From Paenibacillus glycanilyticus (GTDB lineage: Bacteria; Bacillota; Bacilli; Paenibacillales; Paenibacillaceae): a stretch of DNA of 64,000 nt. Below the pieces are notes generated by a model. The model was given only the letters and a program-made list of their open reading frames with translations. It was not told the DNA's origin and made no database searches. Below, in pieces: positions 1-7,986 of the stretch (the first letter of the stretch is position 1; the number at the start of each line of letters is the position of its first letter). The stretch lies in assembly GCF_030161375.1 (NCBI RefSeq), contig NZ_BSSQ01000008.1, positions 170,108-234,107 of the forward strand. Reading direction: 5' to 3'. The translations under genes and the position numbers were made by a program.

Positions 1-1
1 A

Positions 2-410
2 GCAGCAGGCTTTTCGCCTGCTGCACTACTACTACCACTGTTCCCCCAACGCGCCTACCTCCTGCAGCAGGCTTTTTGCCTGCTGCACCACTACTCGCAC
101 CATTCCGCCATCGCGCCACCCCATGCAGCAGGCTTTTTGCCTGCTGCACCACTACTTGCACCGTTCCGCCACCTCGCCTACCTCTTGCAGCAGGCTTTTT
201 GCCTGCTGCACCACTCCTCGCACCGTTCCGCCAACGCGCCTACCTCCTGCAGCAGGCATTTTGCCTGCTACACGACTACTCCCACTGTTCCGCCGACTCG
301 CGGTCCCCATGTAGCAGGCTTTTTGCCTGCTGCACCACTCCTCCCACTGTTCCGCCACCTAGCCTACCTCCTGCAGCAGGCATTTTGCCTGCTACACTAC
401 TACTCGCCCC
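2..410. repeat. Seven tandem 62-bp hairpin repeats
   Basis: Seven copies start at about 2, 64, 125, 187, 249, 311 and 373, with a period of 61-62 bp. Each carries a 9-bp inverted repeat GCAGCAGGC/GCCTGCTGC around a 5-base T-rich loop, followed by about 39 bp of related sequence rich in ccactactc, gttccgcca and cctacctcc. Because the period is not a multiple of three, open frames through it change frame at every copy, so it is not a coding repeat. Copies 5 and 7 carry a right arm ending GCTAC and copy 6 a left arm starting GTAGC. The array may continue left of the window. Confidence 0.9.
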
Positions 411-506
411 CACAACCGACTCGCGATTCTTTCAAAACCAGCTTCCTCTTGATGGCCAGACCAGAAAATGGTATTATCATCACAAATCAAACTTTTGGTC
501 GTGAAG

Positions 507-560
507 AACACGCCGCTTTCCAAGCATTCAACGCTTGGAATCGCGGCGTGTTTTTCTTTT
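507..560 (+). terminator. Strong hairpin with T-tract before the endonuclease-like gene
   Basis: AACACGCCGC at 507-516 pairs with GCGGCGTGTT at 543-552, and inside it TTCCAAGC at 518-525 pairs with GCTTGGAA at 533-540. TTTTTCTTTT follows. It ends only 12 bases before the start codon at 573, so it either ends transcription from the left or acts in the leader of that gene. Confidence 0.7.
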
Positions 561-572
561 AGAAAGGAGCTT

Positions 573-1188
573 ATGCGAGTTATGACATTTCATTTGACGC
601 ATCAAAAATGGCTCAACATGCATCTCAAAAAACGTAAGGATAAAGCTAAGGAAAGACTCGTAGAGGGACATGCTCATGCTGAAGTACTGTTCCTTCAGAA
701 CGTCTGGTATCCGGCTTTCCGCTCCTTTGAGCTCCTTCATCCTGAATATGAGGTATCGGATTTCAAAGACGGTACAAGATATATTGATTTTGCTTACATG
801 AGGTATCCGTTGAAACTCGCAATTGAGATTGACGGCTACGGTTCTCACTCTTCCAAATCACAATTCTCCGACGACCGGATACGTCAAAATCACTTAATGA
901 TTGATGGATGGAGAGTTCTTCGTTTTTCCTACGACGATGTAAAAGATAGACCGCGAATGTGCGAGCAAATGGTTTCAACAAGAGATCCTAATGTTGGCCC
1001 TCCGATCCGCTAAACCAATCAGCTCTCATGACGTAAGCCATTATCTGAACATACATATTGACACTGCACGTCGACTGCTGCGAAAAATGGTAAAGGAACG
1101 TATATTGCTTAACGCCGGATCGGGCAAATTACGTTACCATACCTTTGTCGCAAACCGTGAAAATTTGGATGAGCGAACTATTCTCTAA
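573..1188 (+). pseudogene. Endonuclease-like (DUF559/PD-(D/E)XK type) protein with C-terminal winged helix, frameshifted
   Basis: The first frame (573-1013) starts at ATG after AGAAAGGAGC. It encodes a small nuclease-like domain with the segment ending LAIEIDGYGSHS followed by GWRVLRFSYDDVKDRP, typical of DUF559 and Vsr-like restriction-endonuclease folds. At about 970-975 the reading continues in the +1 frame as WFQQEILMLALRSAKPISSHDV, then a helix-turn-helix-like tail ending near 1188 (DTARRLLRKMVKERILL). Homologues as I remember them carry both parts in one chain. The first frame otherwise runs into an unrelated tail and stops at 1013. It may be a recent one-base frameshift with possible loss of linker, a sequencing error, or two overlapping genes. 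The exact function of the family is not established. Confidence 0.6.
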
Positions 1189-1203
1189 TAGAAAATAAAA
1201 AAA

Positions 1204-1238
1204 GTGTCCCATCGTCATTGTCATGACCGATGGGACAC
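1204..1238 (-). terminator. Terminator of pepF
   Basis: GTGTCCCATCG (1204-1214) and CGATGGGACAC (1228-1238) form an 11-bp perfect stem. On the minus strand it is followed by a run of T (A-run at about 1195-1203). It sits just beyond the pepF stop codon and could also stop the plus-strand gene to the left. Confidence 0.85.
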
Positions 1239-1252
1239 CTCAAAACCTTTGT

Positions 1253-3037
1253 CTATTCCGTCAACTCCAGGAACAGGTCGATATCTTTAGTCGTAAGTTC
1301 AACGGCTTCTCGCCAGAAATCAGCTTCCTCGAGATTGACGCCGAGATGTTTCTGCGCCAGCTCCTCTACCGTCATGCGGCCCGTATCGCGAAGCAGCTGT
1401 ACATAACGGTCCGCGAACGCAGGTCCTTCCTGGATCGCGCGTGCGTAGATTCCTGCGCTGAAAAGATAGCCAAACGTGTACGGGAAGTTATAGAACGGCA
1501 CGCTTGTAATATAGAAGTGAAGCTTGGAAGCCCAGAAATGAGGATGCAGTTCGCCGAGGGCACCGCTGTACGCTTCACGCTGCGCTTCTTCCATAAGGCT
1601 GTTCAGCTTCTCAACCGGAACAATTCCGTTCTTGCGCTCGTCATAGAACCGCGTCTCGAATAATACCCGGGCATGAATGTTCATAAAGAAGGCTACCGCA
1701 TTCTGGATTTTATCCTCGAGCAGGCCAAGCTTCTCCTCCTGATCCACTGCAGCCTTCATAGCCGAATCCGATACGATCAGCTCTGCGAACGTTGATGCTG
1801 TCTCCGCTACATTCATCGCATATTCCTGCGACAGAGCAGGCAGATCGTCCATCACGTATTGATGATACGCATGACCAAGTTCATGGGCGAGCGTTGAAAC
1901 ATTGTCCGCCGTCCCGGAATAGGTCATGAAGATTCTTGTCTGACGGCTCTTAGGGAAGGACGTACAGAAGCCGCCAGGGCGTTTGCCCGCGCGATCTTCG
2001 GCTTCGATCCAACCGTCACGGAACGCCACTTCCGAGAAATCGGCCATATCCGGGCTAAACTTGCGGAACTGCTCTACAATAAACTTCGCTCCTTGGTCGA
2101 AGCTTATTGTCCGTGCGGATGAACCAAGCGGCGCGCTGACATCATGCCAGTCGAGCTTCTCAACGCCTAACAGCTTCGCCTTCCGTTCCAAATAGCGAAC
2201 AAGCTTAGGCTTTCCTTCATTAATTGCCGACCACATCGCATTAAAAGTCGCTTCAGACATCCGGTTAATGCTCAGCGGCTCTTTCAGCACCGATTCCCAG
2301 CCGCGTTTGCCATACAGCTTAAGCCGGAAGCCCGCAAGGCGGTTCAGGGCATCCGCGCATAGCTCGGCCGCATCGCCCCACTCGCGCTCCCACTCCGCAA
2401 ACGCGCGGATGCGAACCGAACGGTCCCCGTCCGAGAGGCGGTTAAACATCTGTCCAGCGGACAGAACTTTCTCTTCGCCATTCTCGCCGATATCCGTAAA
2501 CTTAGTTCGGGATACGATCAGATCATACAAAGCGCCCCAGCCATGATAACCGTCAACCGCCAGATCGCCGGCAAGCGCTTCAAGCTCGGGTGCCAGCTTT
2601 TCCTTGGCAAGCTCACGGCGTTCGGACAAGCTGAATGCCACTTCCTCCAAAGCTCCGTCCGCAATCATTGCTGCCCACTTGTCATCCTCAATCTGGCGAA
2701 GCTCGTTATCGTATCGCGTTAATGCTCCAAGCAGCTTGGCGCTAATCGTTTTTACACGGTCACTAAGGCCGTTAGCCGCGGAGTCTTTCATATTTTGCGC
2801 CTGAAGGCATTCTACGAATGATTCCGACTCGCGAAGGCGGATCAACACGGATTGCAAAACAGCCGTTGTGTCCTCAATCTTGTTCTTGAGCTCCAAAGAG
2901 CTATCCGAGAGCAGTCTGTCCAACTCGGAAACATCTTTTTCGATTCCTGCCAATTCACTCGCGAAAGCAGCCGAATTCGACCCTCCTTCATAAAACGTCT
3001 CCAAATCCCATCTGAGCGGATAATTACTTGTCGTCAT
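1253..3037 (-). CDS. pepF: Oligoendopeptidase F family zinc metallopeptidase (M3B)
   Basis: Cytoplasmic zinc peptidase that trims short peptides. The 594-residue product has the family length. The metal site HELGHAYH lies near residue 384, and the downstream AETAS segment supplies the expected third ligand Glu. The N-terminus (PLRWDLETFYEGG) is typical for the family. The start ATG is preceded by AAAGGAGAGG at a suitable distance. The gene stands alone, ends in its own terminator, and diverges from the yycC-like pair with about 150 bp between them. No signal peptide is visible. Assignment to M3B is firm. Whether it is PepF or a close paralogue cannot be settled from sequence alone. Confidence 0.93.
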   Translation of the reverse strand: MTTSNYPLRWDLETFYEGGSNSAAFASELAGIEKDVSELDRLLSDSSLELKNKIEDTTAVLQSVLIRLRESESFVECLQAQNMKDSAANGLSDRVKTISAKLLGALTRYDNELRQIEDDKWAAMIADGALEEVAFSLSERRELAKEKLAPELEALAGDLAVDGYHGWGALYDLIVSRTKFTDIGENGEEKVLSAGQMFNRLSDGDRSVRIRAFAEWEREWGDAAELCADALNRLAGFRLKLYGKRGWESVLKEPLSINRMSEATFNAMWSAINEGKPKLVRYLERKAKLLGVEKLDWHDVSAPLGSSARTISFDQGAKFIVEQFRKFSPDMADFSEVAFRDGWIEAEDRAGKRPGGFCTSFPKSRQTRIFMTYSGTADNVSTLAHELGHAYHQYVMDDLPALSQEYAMNVAETASTFAELIVSDSAMKAAVDQEEKLGLLEDKIQNAVAFFMNIHARVLFETRFYDERKNGIVPVEKLNSLMEEAQREAYSGALGELHPHFWASKLHFYITSVPFYNFPYTFGYLFSAGIYARAIQEGPAFADRYVQLLRDTGRMTVEELAQKHLGVNLEEADFWREAVELTTKDIDLFLELTE

Positions 3038-3186
3038 TCAACCGTTCCTCTCCTTTGCACTCGATTAGCTGGCATATGTAACACCTATAAAGAAAAAAAC
3101 CGCCACAAAAGATCGACAAATAAATTTGCGCAATCTCCGGTCTGCGGTGTATAACTTAATTATATCCAGATTGGAGGAATAACACC

Positions 3187-3378
3187 ATGTCACAACCATT
3201 ACAAATCTCGCCCGAAACAGCTATTAAGCTATCCAAACAGCTTGGCGTGCCGCTCGAGCATTTAATGCATATGCCTAAACATATTTTGCTGCAGAAGCTG
3301 ACCGAACTGGCAAAAGCGGAAGCAGAGGCTGCTAAGCCGTCTGATTCCGCTTCTAATTCCGAGGAGTCCTCCTCATGA
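3187..3378 (+). CDS. YycC-like small protein
   Basis: A 63-residue protein starting after TTGGAGGAATAACACC. The core PLQISPETAIKLSKQL and the segment LEHLMHMPKHILLQKL resemble the small conserved Bacillus protein YycC, whose function is unknown. Here it carries an added acidic and serine-rich tail (about residues 43-63) that makes it longer than I remember for YycC. Its stop codon overlaps the start of the next gene (ATGA), so the two are very likely translated together. Confidence 0.7.
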   Translation: MSQPLQISPETAIKLSKQLGVPLEHLMHMPKHILLQKLTELAKAEAEAAKPSDSASNSEESSS

Positions 3379-3617
3379 TTCCGTTTGAAAAGACTTGGCC
3401 TTACGATATTATAATGAAGGACGTATATGTGCCATCCTGCCCCTTCTGCAGCAGCGAGAACGTCCTTATTCCGCTTCGCGTCCGCGAGATCGAAGAAATC
3501 CAGCACGGCAAAAAAAAGCTGCTGGTCTTTCCTTGCTGCCATAATAAAGTGACGGTCCTTGATATGGACCATGACTACATGCTGACAGATCAGTCGCTTC
3601 GCAAGCTGCGCCATTAA
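3375..3617 (+). CDS. Conserved-looking 80-residue protein with cysteine pairs
   Basis: I do not recognise the family. The start ATG overlaps the stop of the upstream yycC-like gene as ATGA. The product has CPFC near residue 22 and a second pair in FPCCHNK near residue 53, which suggests a small metal-binding knuckle. The rest is hydrophilic with no membrane segment. Tight coupling to the yycC-like gene argues that it is real and functionally linked to it. No function is proposed. Confidence 0.65.
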   Translation: MIPFEKTWPYDIIMKDVYVPSCPFCSSENVLIPLRVREIEEIQHGKKKLLVFPCCHNKVTVLDMDHDYMLTDQSLRKLRH

Positions 3618-3634
3618 CAAACCGGACAAGCCTG

Positions 3635-4354
3635 TTAAGCGGTTGTCTGTACGGGGGAATCTCCCGGCTCGCCATCCGCTGCAACAGGCTGTCCTTCGTT
3701 CAGCTGCTCACGGATGAGTTGCCACTGCTCACGGCTTCTCCGAATCATCGCCGCGTCCATGATCCGTTTGTCGCCGACGATCCGCGAGAACCATTTTACC
3801 GCTTCTTTCAATTCGCCCGTTCTCCGGTTAAGCTCCCCGATCAGATACATCAACTTTGCATTATTTAATTGCGATTCTTCTTCCTCATACACCTTGATGT
3901 ACGCCTGCAGAGCAAAGCGCATAAACCTCTGCTCCCCCTGCTGATTGCCGTCATAGCGGTACAACCAAGCAATATGATGCAGGATGCCTGCAATCACCCG
4001 AGGTTTCTCTTCAATGGCTTGCGCGGATAATAAAGCCAGCTTATACACGGTCATCGCCGCAACCGCATCCCGCTCCCCGCCATAATCGCAAGCCTTCCAA
4101 CGCGAGCCAATCTGCTCGCGATAATTGTTTTTTTGCCGCTCCGCAAGCTTTTGTATTCCATTCTCCGTTGTTGCAAAACCGCAATTCGGACAAACCCGTA
4201 CCACATAATAATCCGGATTTGCTTCCGAATGATAATAACCGCAAAAATCAGAATCGATAGACACCGCTTTTTTAAAGCTTGGGCGAACTCGTGATGTCGT
4301 AAAGATGGTCTCACAGCAAATGCAATTCATCTTTGTCTGATAAAGCGGCTCCAT
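3635..4354 (-). CDS. DUF2225 family protein
   Basis: A 239-residue protein with two cysteine pairs near the N-terminus (C11/C14 and C55/C58 in RVCPNCGF), expected to bind one zinc. A helical region follows, including LHHIAWLYRY and NNAKLMYLIGELNRRTGELKEA, which resembles tetratricopeptide-like pairs. This arrangement is that of DUF2225, a Firmicute family of unknown role. The start ATG follows AGGAGATGGGATTGGA. It ends 18 bases past the stop of the convergent 80-residue gene and lies downstream of the globin gene on the same strand, only 14 bases away, so the two may be co-transcribed. Confidence 0.85.
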   Translation of the reverse strand: MEPLYQTKMNCICCETIFTTSRVRPSFKKAVSIDSDFCGYYHSEANPDYYVVRVCPNCGFATTENGIQKLAERQKNNYREQIGSRWKACDYGGERDAVAAMTVYKLALLSAQAIEEKPRVIAGILHHIAWLYRYDGNQQGEQRFMRFALQAYIKVYEEEESQLNNAKLMYLIGELNRRTGELKEAVKWFSRIVGDKRIMDAAMIRRSREQWQLIREQLNEGQPVAADGEPGDSPVQTTA

Positions 4355-4368
4355 TCCAATCCCATCTC

Positions 4369-4752
4369 CTATTCAGGTGTGTTCACAAAATGGTGGGCTG
4401 GTCCCGACAATCTCTCAATGATGTATGCTTGCAGCTCTTCATCGAGGCCGGAAGTTTCCTTAAGCGCGCGCCTCATGCAATCAAGCCACGCTTCGGCGTG
4501 TTTCGGCGTAATCGGAAAAGGCATATGCCGCGCCCGCATCATCGGATGGCCATACGCATCGGAAAACAACGTTGGTCCTCCGAAAAACTGCGTCAAAAAC
4601 ATAATTTGCTTCTCCATAACAGGGATAATATTGTCCGGAAATAGCGGACCTAGCAACTCATGCTCCTGCACTTTTGGGTAAAAAGACTCAATCACTCGTC
4701 TTAAAGTCTCAGCTCCACCAATTGCTTCATAAAGGCTTATATTCCTATTCAT
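4369..4752 (-). CDS. Group II truncated haemoglobin
   Basis: A 127-residue globin of the truncated 2-over-2 type. The N-terminus SLYEAIGGAETLRRVIESFY, the segment FLTQFFGGPTLFSDAYGHPMMRARH and the C-terminal helix are typical. The proximal heme His is expected in the HMPFPITPKHAEAWL region, and the conserved Tyr and Trp positions support group II. I start at ATG 4752 (MNRNISLYEA), which has GGAG about 12 bases upstream. An upstream ATG at 4764 has no room for a binding site. Group II proteins bind oxygen or NO, but the physiological role here is unknown. Confidence 0.88.
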   Translation of the reverse strand: MNRNISLYEAIGGAETLRRVIESFYPKVQEHELLGPLFPDNIIPVMEKQIMFLTQFFGGPTLFSDAYGHPMMRARHMPFPITPKHAEAWLDCMRRALKETSGLDEELQAYIIERLSGPAHHFVNTPE

Positions 4753-4805
4753 CGTCAATTCCATCTCCAATATGTAGGTATTTAGTATTATAACACAAAA
4801 AAAAC

Positions 4806-4827
4806 CCCGCATCGTTACCAATGCGGG
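4806..4827 (-). terminator. Terminator after the 30-residue membrane protein
   Basis: CCCGCAT (4806-4812) pairs with ATGCGGG (4821-4827). The A-run just to the left gives a T-tract on the minus strand. It separates the small gene at 4852-4944 from the globin gene. Confidence 0.7.
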
Positions 4828-4851
4828 ATTGTTATGAATTAGATGTAACGA

Positions 4852-4944
4852 TTAACCTTCGTAGTCCTCTTCTCCCGGTGCAGTTAGTGATTCTCGGATG
4901 ACGTAAACAAACGCACAGACCAGAATGCCAGCGATTATACTCAT
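4852..4944 (-). CDS. Predicted 30-residue single-pass membrane protein
   Basis: A short open frame reading MSIIAGILVCAFVYVIRESL followed by a short acidic tail ending EDYEG. It has one hydrophobic helix (about residues 2-17). The ATG at 4944 lies eight bases after GGAG, an ideal spacing. An earlier ATG at 4950 is too close to it. A rho-independent terminator follows directly. The binding site, transmembrane helix and terminator together argue that this is a real small gene. No family is recognised. Confidence 0.6.
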   Translation of the reverse strand: MSIIAGILVCAFVYVIRESLTAPGEEDYEG

Positions 4945-5150
4945 TCTCATCACTCCAAGCCTTCAAAGGTACCTTCATTGTAACATAAAAATCCGGACCG
5001 TCCAGCCCTTTTTGCAAGCGTTTTCTTAGAATTATGAAAAATATTTTTGACTACCTTTGGTGATGGATGTCCACCTGTCTTCATATACCTCTTGTAGGGG
5101 TTGTACATTTTGCGATCCGCATGTCCCAAAGTCCAAAGGAGGACGCATCC

Positions 5151-6209
5151 ATGCTCCGAACGCTTGTCCGTCCAGCCTCGCTTACCGGTCTCACCGCCCT
5201 GCTAATCGTTCTGCTCATGGCGGTGTTCCCAGCCCAAACGCTGGAATCGTCCTTGCGGGGATTATCCATATGGTGGCAGGTCTTGTTCCCGGCCTTATTC
5301 CCGTTCTTCGTTATTTCCGAGCTGCTGCTTGGCTTCGGGATCGTCCATTTTTTCGGCAAACTCTTGGATCCGCTCATGCGGCCGTTATTCCGTCTTCCGG
5401 GCATCGGGAGCTTTGTCGTCACAATGGGTTATGTATCCGGTTATCCGGTAGGAGCAAGGCTAACCGCCCAGCTATGGGAACAAGGCCTAGTGAAGCGCGC
5501 GGAAGGAGAGCGGCTTGTTGCTTTTACCACAACATCGGATCCCATCTTCCTGATTGGGGCGGTAGCGGTCGGTTTTTTTCACAACGCGGCCTTGGCCCCC
5601 ATACTTGCTGCCGCCCATTATGGCGGAGCCTTTATTATCGGACTGCTTATGCGTTTCCATGACCGTCACGAGCCCGTAACCGAATCGCCGCGGCGGACGG
5701 CGGCTCGTCGTTCTTCCCGGCTTTTTGAAGCGATAAAAGCGATGCATGATGCACGGCTGCTTGACGGCAGAAGTCTAGGCAAGCTGCTTCAGGACAGCAT
5801 TCAATCCGCCTTGCGTCTTATGATTGTGGTTGGCGGTCTTGTCGTTTTTTTCTCGGTTGTGATGGAGCTGCTTACCCGCGCAGGAATCGTAGAAGCATTA
5901 GCGGAGGCGCTGCGTTTGTTGTTTGGCGCCCTTGGTCTGCCGGCTAAACTTGCGGATGCAAGCATCTTCGGTTTATTCGAAGTTACCCTAGGAGCGAAAG
6001 CCGCAGGAGGCGCGGATACGGGACTAATGCACCAAACGGCAGTTGCAGCTTGGATATTGTCTTGGGGAGGGTTATCCGTGCACGCCCAGGTGCTTAGCTT
6101 GCTAAGCCGTACAGACCTGCGTTACCTCCCGCTTATGGTTGCACGCCTCGCTCATGGCTTCATCGCGGTAGTGCTTGTGTATGTGTTATGGGGATGGCTC
6201 GCACCTTAA
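5151..6209 (+). CDS. ylbJ: Sporulation integral membrane protein YlbJ
   Basis: A 352-residue polytopic membrane protein. It is hydrophobic throughout, with the nucleoside-recognition (Gate) domain signature SIWWQVLFPALFPFFVISE near the N-terminus and GYVSGYPVGARL in the middle. In Bacillus subtilis, ylbJ is expressed in the mother cell under sigma-E and is needed for a normal spore cortex and heat resistance. The start is ATG 5151, eight bases after AAAGGAGG; the frame is open upstream without a comparable site. nadK starts 84 bases after its stop on the same strand. Confidence 0.9.
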   Translation: MLRTLVRPASLTGLTALLIVLLMAVFPAQTLESSLRGLSIWWQVLFPALFPFFVISELLLGFGIVHFFGKLLDPLMRPLFRLPGIGSFVVTMGYVSGYPVGARLTAQLWEQGLVKRAEGERLVAFTTTSDPIFLIGAVAVGFFHNAALAPILAAAHYGGAFIIGLLMRFHDRHEPVTESPRRTAARRSSRLFEAIKAMHDARLLDGRSLGKLLQDSIQSALRLMIVVGGLVVFFSVVMELLTRAGIVEALAEALRLLFGALGLPAKLADASIFGLFEVTLGAKAAGGADTGLMHQTAVAAWILSWGGLSVHAQVLSLLSRTDLRYLPLMVARLAHGFIAVVLVYVLWGWLAP

Positions 6210-6293
6210 AGTTTTGTGTCGGCGTTGAATTTGATGCCATATTCCTATATCATCATTAGTATCTTGCAACAGGTCGGAAGGGGTTTAAATTTC

Positions 6294-7082
6294 TTGAAAT
6301 ATGCAGTCATCGATCGTGGCGATCAATTATCGAAATCATTAGCGGAGCGATTCCATCAGCTGGCGGCAGAGCGCGGACTTACGCGACATGACGACACGCC
6401 GGACATTATTGTATCCATCGGCGGAGACGGAACGCTGCTCCAAGCTTTTCACAAATATGTCGACCGGGTTACCGACGTTTCTTTTGTCGGGATTCACACC
6501 GGACATCTCGGCTTTTACGCCGACTGGAAAGCAGATGAATTAGATACGCTTGTCACTTTGATGGCGGAAGAAACGCCCCATCTCGTTCGTTATCCGCTTG
6601 CGGAAATTGCCGTAGAGACGGATGAGCAAAATTTCTATTACCTGGCACTTAACGAATTTACGTTAAAAGGCGTGGATGCCACGCTTGTCGTACAGCTTAG
6701 CGTCAACGATGAATCCTTCGAGATGTTCCGCGGCGACGGCATCGTGATCTCTACCCCGTCGGGAAGCACGGCCTACAATAAAAGCGTCGGCGGCGCTATT
6801 GTCCATCCGTCGATTGAATCGCTGCAGATTGCGGAAATTGCCTCGATCAATAACCGCGTCTACCGGACGCTTGGCTCTTCGTTCCTTCTGCCGCAGCATC
6901 ATCACTGCGATATCGTTTCCAAAAAAGAGCAACGGCTGCTCTTAACCATTGACCATCAAAGCTTGCAACGCACCGATATCCGGTCCATCCGCTGCAGCGT
7001 GTCTACACGCAAAGTCAGCTTTGCCCGTTATCGTCCGTTCCCGTTCTGGAACCGCGTCCGCGATGCGTTTGTAGATATGTGA
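6294..7082 (+). CDS. nadK: NAD kinase
   Basis: Phosphorylates NAD to NADP in the cytoplasm. The 262-residue product has the diagnostic GGDGT at residues 43-47 (in IIVSIGGDGTLLQAFH), the NE motif in YLALNEFTLKG and STPSGSTAYNKSVGG in the C-terminal domain. The start is a TTG at 6294 preceded by GGAAGGGG, giving KYAVIDRGD at the N-terminus, the usual beginning of the Bacillus-type enzyme. The longer ATG frame from 6216 adds a stretch with no family match. A hairpin terminator follows immediately. Confidence 0.93.
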   Translation: MKYAVIDRGDQLSKSLAERFHQLAAERGLTRHDDTPDIIVSIGGDGTLLQAFHKYVDRVTDVSFVGIHTGHLGFYADWKADELDTLVTLMAEETPHLVRYPLAEIAVETDEQNFYYLALNEFTLKGVDATLVVQLSVNDESFEMFRGDGIVISTPSGSTAYNKSVGGAIVHPSIESLQIAEIASINNRVYRTLGSSFLLPQHHHCDIVSKKEQRLLLTIDHQSLQRTDIRSIRCSVSTRKVSFARYRPFPFWNRVRDAFVDM

Positions 7083-7096
7083 TCCTTTCGCGCTAA

Positions 7097-7140
7097 AAAA
7101 GGGCTGTCCCAGGTTTGTTCAACCTTGAGACAGCCCTTTT
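7097..7140. terminator. Bidirectional terminator between nadK and yutD
   Basis: AAAAGGGCTGTC (7097-7108) pairs with GACAGCCCTTTT (7129-7140), with A-rich and T-rich flanks on both sides, so it can serve both convergent genes. Confidence 0.88.
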
Positions 7141-7142
7141 AT

Positions 7143-7949
7143 TTATGGACGGTTTCCTTGCTCTTTGTTCGATTCTTTGTTTGGTTCTTTATTTGGTTCT
7201 TTATTTGGTTCTTTGTTCGGTTCCTTGTTTGGTTCCTTGCTTCTGTCACGGTCACGGTCACGATCCCGGTCACGGAAGCGGTCTTTTGGTTTCTGGCCGG
7301 ACTGCGCGTGAACCTGAGCCTGCTCGGATGCAGCGGCTACATCCTTGTTTGCAGACGGTCTAATAGGCTTTTTACCGTTTGAGCGGTAGCTTCTTCTGTG
7401 CTGGTCCTTGCCGCTACGGTTAGAATGCTGGGAGGAATGTTGCCCTTGCTGACGGGCTGGCTGCTGCTTGGTATCTTCGGCATGGCGTCCACCTCTGCCT
7501 GCAGCAGCGCTTTCTCTTGCTGCCGCAGCGGCACCCGCAAGGATAGCATCAGCAAGCAGCGAAGCACCTACTTCCTCTTCGTCATCCGCATCATTCTTCT
7601 CCTGTACGTAAGAATCCTGCCTAAGAGAAGCCTCTTGCTCCTCCCCTGCCTCTTCTTCTTCCGGAGATTTCTTAACCGTCCCGGTCTTCTCCAGAATGAA
7701 ATAAGCACAGCCGAAGTTGCAGTACTCATTGATATAATCGGACATTCCCGAATAGGCGCTGTCCTTTGTTGCTTTCATATGATTATCGCGGAAAAAACCT
7801 TTCAAACGGAGCTGGCTATATCCCCAGTCGCCGATAATGAAATCGTATCGCTCCAATACTTCGCTGTAACGATCCTTGAACGCATCGGCGTTCCAGCCGT
7901 TTCGATTTTCATGAATAAGTTCATATATTTTGCCGCCAATTTGGATCAA
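7143..7949 (-). CDS. yutD: YutD family protein with repetitive low-complexity tail
   Basis: Residues 1 to about 100 match the YutD (DUF1027) family: IQIGGKIYELIHENRNGW, RYDFIIGDWGYSQLRLKGFF and NEYCNFGCAYFILEK. The role of the family is unknown. The remaining 165 residues are charged and disordered, and end in alternating RD dipeptides followed by five KEPN repeats encoded by near-perfect 12-bp DNA repeats (about 7155-7235). The start is TTG 7949, eight bases after AGAGGGG and 35 bases after the lipA stop. An ATG further upstream would overlap lipA deeply. Likely transcribed with lipA. Confidence 0.85.
   Translation of the reverse strand: MIQIGGKIYELIHENRNGWNADAFKDRYSEVLERYDFIIGDWGYSQLRLKGFFRDNHMKATKDSAYSGMSDYINEYCNFGCAYFILEKTGTVKKSPEEEEAGEEQEASLRQDSYVQEKNDADDEEEVGASLLADAILAGAAAAARESAAAGRGGRHAEDTKQQPARQQGQHSSQHSNRSGKDQHRRSYRSNGKKPIRPSANKDVAAASEQAQVHAQSGQKPKDRFRDRDRDRDRDRSKEPNKEPNKEPNKEPNKEPNKESNKEQGNRP
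7155..7260 (-). repeat. 12-bp tandem coding repeats (KEPN) plus RD codon repeats in yutD tail
   Basis: On the plus strand the unit is close to TTGTTTGGTTCC/TTATTTGGTTCT, in about six copies between 7160 and 7235, followed by repeated GGTCAC/CGGTCA units that encode RD pairs. In-frame 12-bp units keep the reading frame, so slipped-strand changes in copy number would alter tail length without breaking the gene. Confidence 0.8.
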
Positions 7950-7986
7950 TCCCGTTTCCCCTCTTTCGAATTCCCCAATAGAAGCC

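Noticed and set aside
2..410. Possible CRISPR array
   Set aside because: Repeats and spacers are both similar between copies, the spacing is constant but the spacers are not unique, and no cas genes are present.
76..562. Several overlapping open frames rich in Cys, Pro and Leu across the left repeat array
   Set aside because: The 62-bp unit shifts the frame at each copy, and the same peptide-like pieces recur in different frames with no start sites. The region is noncoding repeat.
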